This document shows positions 53,164 through 64,000 of a stretch of DNA of 64,000 bases, piece by piece. Origin of the DNA: Albugo candida (taxonomy: Eukaryota > Oomycota > Peronosporomycetes > Albuginales > Albuginaceae). A model generated the notes under the pieces. That model had not been told where the DNA came from. It made no database searches and saw only the letters and a list, made by a program, of their open reading frames with translations. The position numbers were made by a program, and so were the translations under genes. How positions within the stretch are numbered: the first letter of the stretch is position 1; each line of letters opens with the position of its first letter. Location of the stretch: the NCBI GenBank assembly GCA_905220665.1, contig CAJNAR010000169.1:124001-188000 (forward strand), given 5' to 3'.

Positions 53164-56100
53164 TCAGTTGGAATCGGCGACTTGTAAAGACTCCAAAGCG
53201 CTTTTCAGCGACGATAATGCTTTTCCGAGTATTTCCAACGACGTTGCGTATGATATACGAATACCGTGTAGGATGCCAAAAGCCGATCCGGGAACAACAG
53301 CCGTGTGATATTCCTGCAATAAATATTTGCAGAAATCATCGCATGACTCGATCAGAGTGCTTGGAGATGCTCGAACACTTGCATATTTACCATCAAAATA
53401 CCACGAGAAATCCAGGAATACGTAAAATGCGGCGGTAGGGTGCACATAGCGAATATGAGGTAATTCGTTCAAGCATTTGATCACAAAACTGCGTTTCTCA
53501 TCCATGAGGCTCAAGGTGGAAGTGATACGAGGAACGGATGCTGGGTCTTGGACCGCTTCTAGCTCGAGATGCATTGCTTCACAGGCTGCTAATTGACCGA
53601 CAGAGCTTGCGCCTGAAGTCAACTGACCTTGGACTTTGGCACAAGCCTGTACAATGGATTTCGATGCTGCCATATAGCCGAGACGAAGGCCCGGCATCGC
53701 ATGAGATTTCGAAAAGCCATTGATCACAATCGTTCGTTCATACATACCAGGGAGGCTCGCAAAACACTGATGGAGCCGCAAAACATTCTCAGTAGCATCC
53801 TGGTAGACAAGTTGTTCATAAATCTCGTCACTTATCACGACCACATGCTGGAATTGCGGTTTATGCAGCACGTTGGCGATCGCACTGATGTGGTGTGGCT
53901 CATGAAGGGTTCCTGCTGGATTACTTGGATTACAAAGGATCAGAATTCGGATTCGTGGGTTCAGTGTGAGTTTTTCTTCGAGAGCCTCTGGGTCGATGAG
54001 GTAGTTGTTCTCGATGGTTGTCTCCAGTATGATCGGTTCTGCTTGAACGAGCTTCACCATTTCCGGGTAGCTGACCCAGTATGGTGCAGGAATCAGTACC
54101 TGGTCACCAGGCTTACACATGCAAAAAAGAGACTGAAAGACAGACTGTTTTGCACCATTTGAGATCAGAATTTGTGATTCTGGATTGTATTTAACACCTT
54201 TGGAAAGTTTCAAGTACTTGGCAATCAGCTTTCGAAGCTCAAGGACACCTGTCAGTGCTGGATATTTCATCTTGCCATCCTGAAAAGCTTTAGCTCCAGC
54301 TGCTAGAACTCTGGCATCGGGAAGAAAGTCTGGCTCACCAACACACAGTGAGTACACTGTCTTTCCTTCCGCTTCGAGCTGTTTTGTGATACCATGAATG
54401 ACGACAGTCTGAGCTGCTTTTACCTTATTTAAAAGAGGATTCGTGGGACCATAGAAACGAGTCGACGATGAAGATTCTTTCGACATCTTGGCTGGACCTC
54501 TAAGCAGCTTCTCGATATCTTCCAAGGAGTGCTTGAACTGCTGAATCTGACGTTCCGAATTTGGATTAAACATGTACAGTCCTCGAAACAAATCCAAACT
54601 ATCTTTGCAAGTGTCGTCCACCAGCCGGACGAGGCTTTTGTAACCACGAGTATCGAGACAAGTATGTCCAAGTCCCTGAACTCCAAGGATACGACCCGTA
54701 AGATGTGTGAGGAATTGGGTGCTGGCAGCAATCTCATCGTGAAGCTCGCATGTCATTTCCAGCATTCGGCACATTTCGGTCTCAAATACACGCAGAAAGC
54801 TACTGATGGCAGCATCATGCTCTGGCGATACCACACGTACTTTATCAAACATCATCGGAAGAGATCGCCATGAATACTTCCCGCTTTCTGGACCAAACAT
54901 TGGATGCGTGCAGAGTATACTGCATGAGCTCGGTGCGTGTTCCATCATGATTCTCTTTGGATGCGTTTTGACAGATAACACATCTACCAAGACAATGTCT
55001 ACGAGCAATGAAGGGGATATTGAATGGAGCACGCTCTCAAACGATAAAATACTGACTGAGAGTATGAGAATATCAATTCCTTTCAGGAACCTTTCAATCT
55101 CACTTTGATTACTGCAAGGATAGAAGATCGCGCCCATATCTCGAGCTTGGGCGCTGTAGTCCCCACGTGAAGTCACTTGGATGTGGTGATACTTTGCGAG
55201 TGTCTTGGTCAAGAATTGCCCAAAATTACCAAATCCGTACACACCAATTCGAAGCTTTCGCAAAGGTCCACTCGAATTTGCTCGAGTCAATGCATTACCG
55301 TGATCATTTATGCTGCAGCCAGCCGCAAGAAGTTGTTGCCGGACGCATGATAATAATCCTCCATGAGTTGGATACGATCCCAGAACGCGAACAAAATGAC
55401 ATATTTCACGCACGTGGCGCAGAGCATTCACAATATTTTCATCCTGTTCATGACCGATTACATCCGTGTAAAATAGATACTTGTATTTCCGGCGATCTGG
55501 CGCATCGAGATTTGCTCCATTGGATGCTAACAATCGCTGAGTCGCAGTATATCCCCACGGACGACTCTCAATCTTACAAAGATCGATCTCACGCAAGGAA
55601 AATGCGCTTAAAACTTTATATAATTGCCCTTGCTTGTTATCATCCGCAAAAGAGAACACAAGGGATGTCTTAAACTCCGTTTCGGGAACCTCCGCTTCAC
55701 GTATTGCTCTCTGATTTGGTGTCATTTGCTTTGTGAGCAGTAGGAATCGAGTGAAATTACCAGCATCATCCTCGATATTCCTCTCGAGTACGGTAAGGCC
55801 ATACGTTTCCGCAGCAAGATCGCTGGCAATAGCAGCGGTATCCATCATTCGATGCTGCGCAACTTTTTTAGCGCTACCGGCTGTATCGTACTCGGCGCAT
55901 GGGACAACATCGTCATTCAATGTGGAGATATAGTGCGCACACTGAGCGAGTGCTTGCGGATGGCTTATAACAGACTTTATGTGCTCTTTCGTGACGCCCG
56001 GCATCGCCAAAAGACAATGTTCTACGCGAAGATCATACTCTCCAACGATTACCAAATCGTACTTTAGTAAAAGATCGTAATTCGCGTGGATACTTCCTCC

Positions 56101-56283
56101 AAGACTGTTCTCAATGGGAAGAACGGCAAAATCCATCTCGCCTATTTGAACTGCTTCAAATGTCTTCTCAAAGGTGGGATACCCGGTTGCGGTTACATAG
56201 GGAGAAGGGCCCAATGATTCTCGTATTGCCTTCTCCGAAAACGCACCCGATACGCCCTGATACGACACATTTACTGGCTTCAT
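53164..56283 (-). CDS. Trifunctional prephenate dehydratase / TyrA dehydrogenase / aminotransferase
   Basis: One exon encodes about 1,039 residues from the first ATG at 56,283. Residues about 1-185 are a prephenate (or arogenate) dehydratase: YQGVSGAFSEKAI, AVLPIENSLGGSI and NFTRFLLL with the TRF motif. An ACT domain follows (about 205-315) with the ESRP motif that binds Phe for feedback control. Next comes a TyrA-type NAD(P)-dependent dehydrogenase (about 345-600; GVYGFGNFGQFL as Rossmann turn, HPMFGPESG). The C-terminal 400 residues are a class I PLP aminotransferase: SNGAKQSVFQ, PAPYWVSYPEMV, LCNPSNPAGT, SDEIYE and the lysine motif SKSHAMPGLRLGYM. The protein would carry prephenate to phenylalanine and tyrosine in one chain. 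It converges on the ligase locus and sits 193 bp from the kinase. Confidence 0.93.
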   Translation of the reverse strand: MKPVNVSYQGVSGAFSEKAIRESLGPSPYVTATGYPTFEKTFEAVQIGEMDFAVLPIENSLGGSIHANYDLLLKYDLVIVGEYDLRVEHCLLAMPGVTKEHIKSVISHPQALAQCAHYISTLNDDVVPCAEYDTAGSAKKVAQHRMMDTAAIASDLAAETYGLTVLERNIEDDAGNFTRFLLLTKQMTPNQRAIREAEVPETEFKTSLVFSFADDNKQGQLYKVLSAFSLREIDLCKIESRPWGYTATQRLLASNGANLDAPDRRKYKYLFYTDVIGHEQDENIVNALRHVREICHFVRVLGSYPTHGGLLSCVRQQLLAAGCSINDHGNALTRANSSGPLRKLRIGVYGFGNFGQFLTKTLAKYHHIQVTSRGDYSAQARDMGAIFYPCSNQSEIERFLKGIDILILSVSILSFESVLHSISPSLLVDIVLVDVLSVKTHPKRIMMEHAPSSCSILCTHPMFGPESGKYSWRSLPMMFDKVRVVSPEHDAAISSFLRVFETEMCRMLEMTCELHDEIAASTQFLTHLTGRILGVQGLGHTCLDTRGYKSLVRLVDDTCKDSLDLFRGLYMFNPNSERQIQQFKHSLEDIEKLLRGPAKMSKESSSSTRFYGPTNPLLNKVKAAQTVVIHGITKQLEAEGKTVYSLCVGEPDFLPDARVLAAGAKAFQDGKMKYPALTGVLELRKLIAKYLKLSKGVKYNPESQILISNGAKQSVFQSLFCMCKPGDQVLIPAPYWVSYPEMVKLVQAEPIILETTIENNYLIDPEALEEKLTLNPRIRILILCNPSNPAGTLHEPHHISAIANVLHKPQFQHVVVISDEIYEQLVYQDATENVLRLHQCFASLPGMYERTIVINGFSKSHAMPGLRLGYMAASKSIVQACAKVQGQLTSGASSVGQLAACEAMHLELEAVQDPASVPRITSTLSLMDEKRSFVIKCLNELPHIRYVHPTAAFYVFLDFSWYFDGKYASVRASPSTLIESCDDFCKYLLQEYHTAVVPGSAFGILHGIRISYATSLEILGKALSSLKSALESLQVADSN

Positions 56284-56475
56284 TTTGTCAGTTGAATGGT
56301 TCCAATTTATCGAATAGTTTGAACGATTCGGAGGCCCAAAAGGGGACACTTTAATTGGGTTTTTCTATTAGAATTGATACTTATCCAAACCAATAAAAAG
56401 CAGTTCCTTTGTCTCCAGAGCGTATTTGTCAAATTGCGAAAATAGCCAGCTAGGAAGACAGCGTGTAAGTCACTT

Positions 56476-58705
56476 TTAGTGCTTTTTGTGCTGTTTGGAT
56501 GAGATCAGTTTCGATGGAAGCAGAGAAGGCGGAATCACGACGGAAGGATGGTGGTACTTAATTTCCTGGACCATGCGGATGCGGATCTCGGCAACAGTGA
56601 GCTTTTTCTCATCAAAATCCAGCTGAATCGTTCCAGGAGCGATAATTTCCTCTTCGAGCGAGCGAATACTGGCGAGATATTTGTGGGACAAAGCCTCATC
56701 CAGCGTAGCTCGTTTGCGTGGGTTCATTTGTAGCATCCACGTCAATAATTGTATCGCCTCAGGCTCCGCTCCAGGATACATTTCTTGCAGATTTTTTCGA
56801 GCACGAGGTGGTAATCCGCGAAGGTACGCCTGCACTTCGGGATTTGCGATTTCCGCGATATCTTCTTCTTCCATCGTACCAAATACATTCAGAATTGTAT
56901 TCAATTGATCTCTTGAATCTTGAGGTAGCGCTGTTTGGCCTGCTCCAGGACTAAGTGGAAAGCATGAAACACCCGGAAACAGTGGCTCTCGGTGATAATG
57001 TGATGGCACACTGCTCTTTTGCATGCTTAAAAGCTCAGCGAATATACAGCCAATCTACATTCATAGTTAGTAAAATTCACATAGACCCATTCCTCTAGGA
57101 AATACATACCGACCACACGTCGATCGCTGCAGAGTAATCATGATCACGAAAGATAATCTCAGGAGCCCGATACCATCGAGTCACGACATGTTCTGTCAGT
57201 TGTCGTTCAATACGACGAGCCGGGGTGCGCGGATGCACACCTGCTCCTTCGAATGCCCCACGATCGTCATCCGACTCTTCCGCTCGTTTTCGCTTCTTTG
57301 CAATTACATTACTGCTCTGCTTGCTTGCTAATCCACGCGCGAGACCGAAATCACAGATTTTGATTGCAACCGGTGATAAATTAAGTAAGATGTTTGCTGG
57401 CTTGAGGTCGCGATGAATGATCTCAGCAGAATGCATGTACTTGAGAGCTTTAAGTAAGTCCAGAAGCAACCAACGCAAATGCTCTGCACTCAAAAACTGT
57501 GGGGAGTGGAGCAGCTTTTCCAAATCCGACGGCAAGTACTCAAAGACAACAAACAGATCCTGAAATGCGATAAAGTCAGCCGGAGCGATGATTTCACGTA
57601 TTTGAACAATATTCGGGTGGCGCAATTGACGCAGAATGCAAAGCTCACGTAAAATTCGCTTGGCATCGATTGGATCCGAAAACACATTCTGTATCTTCTT
57701 TATGGCAACAACTTCCCCTGTTGGTAAATGTTTGCAGCGAACTACTTGACCATAACTTCCCTGTCCTAACACACACTCGATCGAATAATTGGGCGCGATT
57801 TCTGCCCATCCGGGTACCTTCAATGCATTTGATGTCAACACCGGCGGCGGAAGATTCGGTACAGAAGCTATGAACTGTGAAGTTGCTGCTGGAAACACAT
57901 TTTGTGAAGGCACTGGTGGTGCAGCAGGAAAGATCGTCGTCGTCGGTACTTTAGGGAGCCTCATGACATTGGAAGTAACACTGTCATTCGGGATAGTTGG
58001 AACATCATATGGTTTACTAATTTCAATGCCAGAAACCAGCATCCCTCCTCCGATTGGATTGGCTAGCAATGGTGCACAGGTGCTTAGAACTTTGACACAT
58101 GTTCCCTCACGGGTTCGAAAATCCAATGTCAGCCCCGTTACCGGTACCCGCTGCTGCTGACAAGTATTCATGCTGTCTTTCAAAGCCTTTGCTGTGTCAA
58201 ACGATATCATAAAATGCATGTCTTGAGTGATATTACAGCCAGCAATTTGCTCCCTCCCATAGCCAGTCACTTTTTCTGCCGCATCATTCCACAATATCAC
58301 TCGCATAGACGCATCGAGAACGAAAACAACCGCTGAAGAAGCATAAAGCGACTTCCCGATACTCGCCAAGCTTGTCATGGTCTCGCAGTACGAATCGATC
58401 GCATCCATGAAAGATTGTAGAACATTACCGTCTGACGCGTGCTCAAGCTGAAGACCAACTGTACGCTTCATTATGTGCCGTATAGAACTCATAGGCTTTG
58501 TCTTCCCTAAACTATTATCGTGCTCATCCTCATTTGATACATTATTAGCGACATTTGTGGTCCCTGGTAAAGAGGGTACACACTGTATCGCGCTATTTGG
58601 ATCCTTCGTAGGGTCATTTGGTGTGACTAATTGAAAAGAAGAGCCTCGATTCATAGTAGTAACGTGATCAGAGAACGTTACTGTAGCATGCCGACTCCCT
58701 TGCAT
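56476..58705 (-). CDS. PAS-domain CMGC protein kinase (MAPK/CDK-like)
   Basis: Exon 1 (57,110-58,705) and exon 2 (56,476-57,054) join in phase 0; the intron has a TACTAAC branch site. The product is 724 residues. Residues about 120-235 form a PAS domain (VVFVLDASMRVILWNDAAEK, VTGYGREQIAGCN). The kinase starts near 310 with GQGSYGQVV, lysine in VAIKKIQ, HRDLKPANILL near 433, DFGLARG near 452 and TRWYRAPEI near 508, then DVWSIGCIFAEL across the splice. The HRD lysine-arginine set and DFG are intact, so it should be active. The activation segment has a Lys/Arg/Glu-rich insert of about 45 residues, and ends LTEHVVTRWYRAPE where MAPKs have TxY. A PAS domain on a MAPK-like kinase suggests sensing of redox, oxygen or a small ligand. 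Confidence 0.9.
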
Positions 58706-58848
58706 CGCTCGGAGGCTCGAAATGGCAATGCTGTTGTCGAAATAATCTATTTTTATTGAGTAGGGGAATGTTTCTACACGCAGCTGTCTACGAAAGCATG
58801 ATGAGCATCACTAGAATAATGTACACTACTTATATTCTGGGTGTGAAT

Positions 58849-59433
58849 ATGACAAGTGCTGCAACGAAATCGAGTGTTAAACGTCTATGCCGGTCGCGGA
58901 CTCAGTATGTATTATGGAATCAGAAGAAAGTCACTGCATTCAGTACGATCTGTCAAAGTCAAAAAGCTGATTTAATTTCTGTACTGCGATTCGTATAAGG
59001 CGTTAAAGTATACAAACTCATCAGCAAAGTTGACCGAGAAATCAACATCTTAGCGATGAGTATCTGACGGTAAATGCGCAGATTCCAAAGGGGAAAGTTG
59101 CAACGTATGGGAAAATTGCAAGGATGCTTCACTCAAGCCCACGAAGTGTAGGTCAAGCCTTGAAGGTATGTGGTGTATCTAATCGTCTTATTGCGTCAAT
59201 CTTATTCGCGATATAATAGAGGAATCCATTTGCACCGGAGATCCCTTGTCATCGCGTAATCGCTAGCGACGGGAAAATAGGAGGATTCCAAGGTGCGTTC
59301 ATGTGTGTAGACTTTTATTTTTCACATAATTCTTGTTGCAGGAAGTATTGATGTGACTTCAGCTTCGGTCTCGCAAAAGCGGCGACTCTTGATTTCAGAG
59401 GGTGTTGTGTTCAAGCAAGAGTACCAGGTTTGA
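58849..59433 (+). CDS. MGMT/ATL-type alkylguanine-DNA alkyltransferase, small form, five exons
   Basis: The exons are 58,849-58,942, 59,000-59,028, 59,082-59,165, 59,220-59,292 and 59,342-59,433, closing in phase to give 123 residues. The joined protein reads VTAFSVKVYKLISKIPKGKV, then ATYGKIARML, SVGQALK, NPFAPEIPCHRVIASDGKIG. This is the C-terminal DNA-binding and active-site domain of O6-alkylguanine-DNA alkyltransferases, with the PCHRV motif and its acceptor cysteine intact. The N-terminal domain of full MGMT is absent, so its size resembles alkyltransferase-like proteins, which however have Trp in place of Cys. It probably repairs O6-alkylguanine by suicide transfer. The start is uncertain among several ATGs between 58,768 and 58,849. 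The kinase gene is divergent 143 bp away. Confidence 0.85.
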
Positions 59434-59624
59434 AAGCATACTAAACTTGAATGGCGACTGAAAGGCAGAGTGCGTAGGTAGATCCAATTTGTATGCACAC
59501 TTTTCAAGGTGAATCATTTGATTGTAACATGGACGCACAAGTTCTTTGATTTCAAATCTTTATGAATAAATTAAAGACCTCACAGAGACAAATAGCAATA
59601 ATTCGATAAATCTCGTAAATTTTT

Positions 59625-60549
59625 TTAATACATTGACTCATCGGCTGAGAGATAGCGCCACTTACCGACTGGTAATGAGCCTAATCGGATGTTACCAATA
59701 CGCACACGTTTAAGCGCGATGACTTTGATACCTACGGCTTCACACATGTATCGGATATGGCGCTTCTTGCCTTCCGTCAAAATAAACTGCAGCTGGTTTG
59801 CATTCAACATACGAACAGAACTTGCTCTGTAGCTAGTATCGTTCCAGATGACACCGTTGCGCAACTTGGAAATTATAGCATCTGTCTGTTTTGTATCCCT
59901 TTCTAGATCCATATCAACCCGAACGAGGTATTCTTTCGTAACACCTCCATTCGGATCCAGAATCTGCTTTGCCAGAACTCCTACATATAGTAAGGTCGAA
60001 CTTTGTAACACTTTATTTACTGACACAGATGATGCAAGTACCATCTTGTGTGAAAAGGAGCAATCCTGTGGAATTTATATCCAAACGCCCACACACTGCC
60101 AATTTGCTTAGACTCTTAGGTTCTTTTTCATTTCGCTCAAATGGTAACTGGAAACCATTTTTGAAAGATAGCAGCTTTATAGCAGGCTTCCGCATCGGCT
60201 CAGGCTGTGATGAGACGTACCCGAGCGGTTTATTGAGTACGATGGACACTTTCTCCTTCTTAGCTTCCCGTGCTTCTAAAGACAATTCCACATGGCTGTC
60301 GCGAGGGATCTTGACCCATTCTTGCTGGATCTACCGGATGCAACTGAGCATCGATACACAAGTGTCACATGAGGACTCTACCTGCTCTCCATTCACGTAA
60401 ACATGTCCAGCGCTAATATATCGCTCCGCTTCGCGACGAGAACAGAGGTTTTGCTGTACCATCAGCTTTGATAATCGAATGAGATTAGCCCACGAACAAA
60501 AATTGCGATTGGCATCCCCAAATACTCGACGACGCACATAACTATTCAT
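59625..60549 (-). CDS. RsuA/RluB-type RNA pseudouridine synthase, three exons
   Basis: The exons are 60,382-60,549, 60,042-60,330 and 59,625-59,980, giving 270 residues from the ATG at 60,549. An S4 RNA-binding domain comes first (RLSKLMVQQNLCSRREAERY, then VYVNGEQ), followed by VLNKPLGYVSS, the catalytic GRLDINSTGLLLFTQDG with the essential aspartate, TKEYLVRVD, and the C-terminal KRHIRYMCEAVG and LGSLPVGKWRYLS. This is the bacterial large- or small-subunit rRNA pseudouridine synthase family. A eukaryotic copy would be expected to act in the mitochondrion; the first 25 residues are Arg-rich and could be the signal. The target uridine cannot be told. It is divergent from RNF10 with 97 bp between the starts. 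Confidence 0.92.
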
Positions 60550-60646
60550 TCGACGTTCATGGATGTGTGTGCACACCCTAAATTCGGCATGCAGGATTCC
60601 TTAGTATTCCATTCGACTACTTCATGAGGTAAAGTCTTATAATATT

Positions 60647-62665
60647 ATGTCGCAGAATAATCAGTCACCGTCGCTGCGCAGCAATCGTAGTTGGAGGAAG
60701 AATACACAGAGGCGAAATTGGAATGATGATGTGAGTTATTTTCGTTTATTGAGGCTGTATGTGAATCATCTAAATAGCTTCTTAGAATCAAGAAGATTCA
60801 AGATGGACTCGTCGAGGTGTTCCAGCCAATTATTTGCTGAACTTTAGCCTACCGGAGCGTCAAAATTCGTTCGATACACGAAAATATGGAAAGAAGGTCG
60901 TTGCTACGAGAACACAAAAAGAATTCTTACACGCCAAGTACATGATCGCTTCCATTGACGTATGACTTCTAATCCTAAATCTATGTAGTTTTCGATTTGT
61001 CATCGCCAATGTACAAAGCGACGAGTCCCACAGATTACTGGAAGATCTCGTCGAATGTGTGTATAGTTTAAGAAGTTGAGCTAGCAGTGTTTCACATTGT
61101 GTATTTACAGGGAAAAATGTCAAGCAAGTCAAAGTATGGCAAAAGATAGAAGACTCAACGCAGTGTCCGATTTGCCTGGATGAGCTCCGGCTACCGAGAA
61201 CAACGCGGTGTGGACACATATTCTGGTACATCCATAGCCGATCATAGGACCCAGTGATTCATATTTCAGCTAATATCTCCTTTTTAGCTGGCCTTGTATA
61301 TTGCACTATCTGTCACTAAGTGATAAATATTGGACGAGATGCCCAATGTGCTTTGAGTGTGTCGAGAAAAATCACTTGCGCGCGGTCGAAATAGAAATTG
61401 TTGCTTTCCCACCCGTTGTTGGCTCAACTGCAAATTTCAAATTTCTCCAGCGCCCCAAAATAGATATACTGTCTTCATATCGGCAGATAGATCACTGTAA
61501 ACCAAGCAAAAAGAGAATGCTGGCTACAATTCCAAGTGTGTATGACCCCAACAGCAAATTCTCTCGAGTCATGCAAGCACCCAGGGAGTATTTCATTCAA
61601 TTATTAGTCAAGGATCTACAACAGCTTAGGTCACTAGCGGATGAATCAAGGAGCTGTGGGGAAGTTAACGAGCTTCCGTTTATAGAAGAAGCGATCCTTT
61701 ATACGACAAGCCGTTTAGACAGCGTCGAAGTTATGCAAGATGGGGATGAACCAACGCAAATGGAAGACATAAATAATGCGGAAGGCAAGAAGGATGTGCT
61801 CTATTCGTGGTATCAGCTGGAAAATGGAACTTATGTTGTACTCCATCCTGTCAACATGAAATGTCTACTCAAAGAAGCGCTTCTGCAAAGTGAATGGAAG
61901 AATAAAATAAGCGAGAGAAATGGCGATTTCGATGTAAAATCGTCTAGCGAGATGGCAGAATACGCCTTAACGTCCGTTGCATGTGGTGCGGGTAACAGCA
62001 CACAACACGATGCTCTACCGGATGCTGTACAGGGAGAAGTATTGTGCGTTGAACATCGAGTGATGGACGATGAATCACAAAGGCGGTATCGATTTTTGAG
62101 CCATCTACCAAAGTACTGCGATTTTTACCTCTGCGAACTTAATTTGTCTCATTATCTGTCTAAAAAAACATTGCAATCATCAAAAAAGGAACTTGCAACT
62201 CGAAGACGTCAACGTGAAGCGAAGAAAAAACTGCTTGATGAGCAGCTTGATGGCGATGAAGTTATCCACGCATTACCATATACCAGCACCTTTACCAATG
62301 ATTTGATTCCATCTATTTCGCCAAGGGGAGCAGAAGAATTAAAGGTATCAAATTTGGTGGACGAGTTTGATGAATTGCGTCTACAGAATACACGAATTAC
62401 TCAGACATCGGACGACACTTCCAGTTCTTATGCTACAATCACACGCAATTCTGGTTACTTTCCAGCGTTAGAGGGAAGTACACCTCAAGCTTCAGCATCA
62501 GCTCCGGCATTTGAGCAACCAATAGTTCCATGGGGACGAAGTCGGGAGGCAACTCATGAAGTACATGGGCATACACCAAGTGAAATCGGACATAAGAAAA
62601 TGAAAGGAAAGAGAAAGAATTGTAAAGAAGTGTTTTCGACAAGTCAGAGACGATCATATCGATAG
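60647..62665 (+). CDS. RNF10: RING-finger protein RNF10 homologue, five exons
   Basis: The exons are 60,647-60,730, 60,786-60,937, 60,989-61,056, 61,111-61,225 and 61,288-62,665, giving 598 residues. Landmarks in family order are RRGVPANYLLNFSLPER, the RING finger CPICLDELRLPRTTRCGHIF plus CWPCILHYL and CPMC (C3HC4 type, split by an intron at the HIF-C junction), the YQLENGTYVVLHPVNMKCLL segment, RRYRFLSHLPKYCDFYLCEL and a charged helix. RNF10 proteins are E3 ligases; the animal and yeast versions ubiquitinate 40S ribosomal proteins on stalled subunits. The C-terminus is Ser-rich then basic (KMKGKRKNCKE). It is the last gene before repeat copy C. Confidence 0.9.
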
Positions 62666-62979
62666 GAAGCACAACTTGGGATATAACATTCCCAAAACTC
62701 CTATTTGTATAAAATCCGATATTAGGCATTGTGGTGCATGATGTTTATCTCACGTTGCTAAGGTCAAAATATAAATAATTACAACGTCGTATGCCAATTT
62801 CTCGCATTCTCTCTTGTTACATGCACTGATCGTATCCGTAAGTGATATCATTCCAAATTTACTACAGGTACGAGAGTAACAGTAAGGTTTGTGATGAACG
62901 AAGCGATCGAAGATGCTACCGAGGCACAGACTGGTGTTAGACATTGTACCGAGAGATAAGAACGTTGTAGACAAAGGGT

Positions 62980-64000
62980 TGTGTATTGGCGAAGAAAACT
63001 ATGCAGAAGTGGCTTTAAGTGAGTGACCGTGTCATATCTGTTCATTTCTTTACATCGTGCTGAGCAAATTCCATATTCGGAAGTAAGTCTTAGAACTGGG
63101 AAAGTCAAATTGCCCCACAAGACATTTACCCACTTGTCAATTGATACCGCTTTAAATGTTATTTAAATGTTATTAGAAGACTCAGCATCTATCCATCAAG
63201 TCGGAGTCTTATTTCAGATCTTTTTTATTGAATGTATACATATTTTAAGCGCAAGGAGAGAGAGACAGAAGTGTGCGATAATGCATTGTGTTAAAAAGTA
63301 AATTACAATTATACTCGCTACAATTGCATTATTTTTCTAATAGCTACGTCTTCCTTGCAGCAACCGATCCAGCTGGGTCCGAAGCTTTTGATTGTCGTAA
63401 GCAAGTTCTACCAGCTTTGCTCTAGACGTTTCACTTCACGAGAATCTTCAAAGAACTGGCATTCTTTCGTAAAAATGAGCTGCTGGGTGATGAGCCACGA
63501 CACATTCTTGTCCACATTGAATACTTGAACTTCCGGTATTGTCGTAATGAGGACGAGTGCCGGAGGTTTGGGATGGAATCGACCAAGTAGGATTTGATAC
63601 AGCAATATTCGGGCCACGTCCTGCTGGGTGATGAGCCACCGCACATTCGTTTCGAACTTGATTACTTGAAGGTCCGGTGTTGTCGTAATGAGAACGAGTA
63701 CAGGAGGCTTTGGACGGGGTGGACCAAGTAGTATCTGACTTCGCATTTTTCGGGACATGTGCTGGTGAGTGATGAGCCGCCGCATTTCTAACACTTCTCT
63801 ATCGACCTTGATTATTTGAACTCCCAATAATGCCGCAATGAGGAGGAGTGTCGGAATCTTCGTACGGAGTCGGACAAGTAAGTTTTGGAACCGTGATATT
63901 CGGTAGTGTGGTGCTGCCGTAATGAGGGCGAGACCCCGAGGCTTGGCTCGAGGTGTACCGAGTAAATTCTTCTTTCCCGCCCTTTTGGGATATGTACTGG
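62980..64000 (-). repeat. Repeat family copy C, running off the window edge
   Basis: Read on the minus strand: units with a period of 140-141 bp whose GTGATGAGCC cores lie near 63,768, 63,628 and 63,487, with a further partial unit entering at the right edge. Then come a coiled-coil end near 63,440-63,360 and about 370 bp matching copy A (3,990-3,676). The coiled-coil segment has lost one base relative to copies A and B (GAGCAAAGC where B reads GAGCAGAAGC), so its frame breaks into a stop. The match with copy A ends after the splice-like CTTCTGCATAG near 62,990. I infer a pseudogene of the same family. The flank 62,666-62,979 shows nothing else. Confidence 0.75.

Noticed and set aside
1..64000. 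tRNA or rRNA genes
   Set aside because: I did not notice any cloverleaf with A- and B-box consensus or any rRNA-like stretch. A covariance-model scan would be needed to exclude them.

Overview
The window is nuclear DNA of a compact eukaryotic genome, most likely an oomycete; an Albugo-type white rust would fit, but the sequence does not name a species. The grounds are as follows. Genes are interrupted by very short GT-AG introns (about 42-70 bp), some with a TACTAAC branch site. Intergenic gaps are often under 120 bp. RNA polymerase II carries a long heptad CTD. Epsilon-tubulin is present, which points to centrioles and flagellated cells. Prephenate dehydratase, TyrA-type dehydrogenase and aminotransferase are fused in one polypeptide. 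There is also an ankyrin-FYVE protein and a PAS-domain kinase of MAPK type. There are no bacterial operons or Shine-Dalgarno-led gene strings.

Layout. 0-1 kb: an unknown membrane protein. 1-5.6 kb: gene-free apart from degenerate repeats (copy A of a repeat family). 5.6-12.5 kb: ABCC transporter, C9orf85-like zinc protein, Yippee protein and the replication-licensing factor CDT1. 14.2-24.5 kb: RPB1, Rab5, a 570-residue membrane protein and mitochondrial bL27. 24.5-28.4 kb: accessory zone with copy B of the repeat family, including a perfect 214-bp inverted repeat and four 140-bp tandem units. 28.4-62.7 kb: dense housekeeping block of HPS3 (BLOC-2), ANK-FYVE, epsilon-tubulin, DnaJ, malic enzyme, YbeY, a mitochondrial carrier, F-box, Hsp110, HisRS, an MFS transporter, a DNA ligase IV locus that looks broken, the aromatic amino-acid fusion enzyme, PAS-kinase, an MGMT-like protein, an RsuA-type pseudouridine synthase and RNF10. 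63-64 kb: copy C of the repeat family, running off the edge.

Functional themes include transcription (RPB1), organelle gene expression (bL27m, YbeY, the pseudouridine synthase), endosome traffic (Rab5, HPS3, FYVE), protein folding (Hsp110, DnaJ), genome maintenance (CDT1, LIG4, MGMT-like) and amino-acid metabolism. Many neighbours are divergent pairs sharing a promoter of 59-171 bp (HisRS/MFS, RNF10/pseudouridine synthase, malic enzyme/YbeY, kinase/MGMT, Yippee/CDT1).

The observations most worth following are the ligase IV gene lacking its catalytic-lysine segment, the perfect long hairpin inside a degenerate coiled-coil repeat family, the segmental duplicate carrying a dead 5' end of HPS3, and an exact in-frame duplication inside HisRS. 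All exon boundaries were inferred by eye from splice signals, reading phase and family homology.
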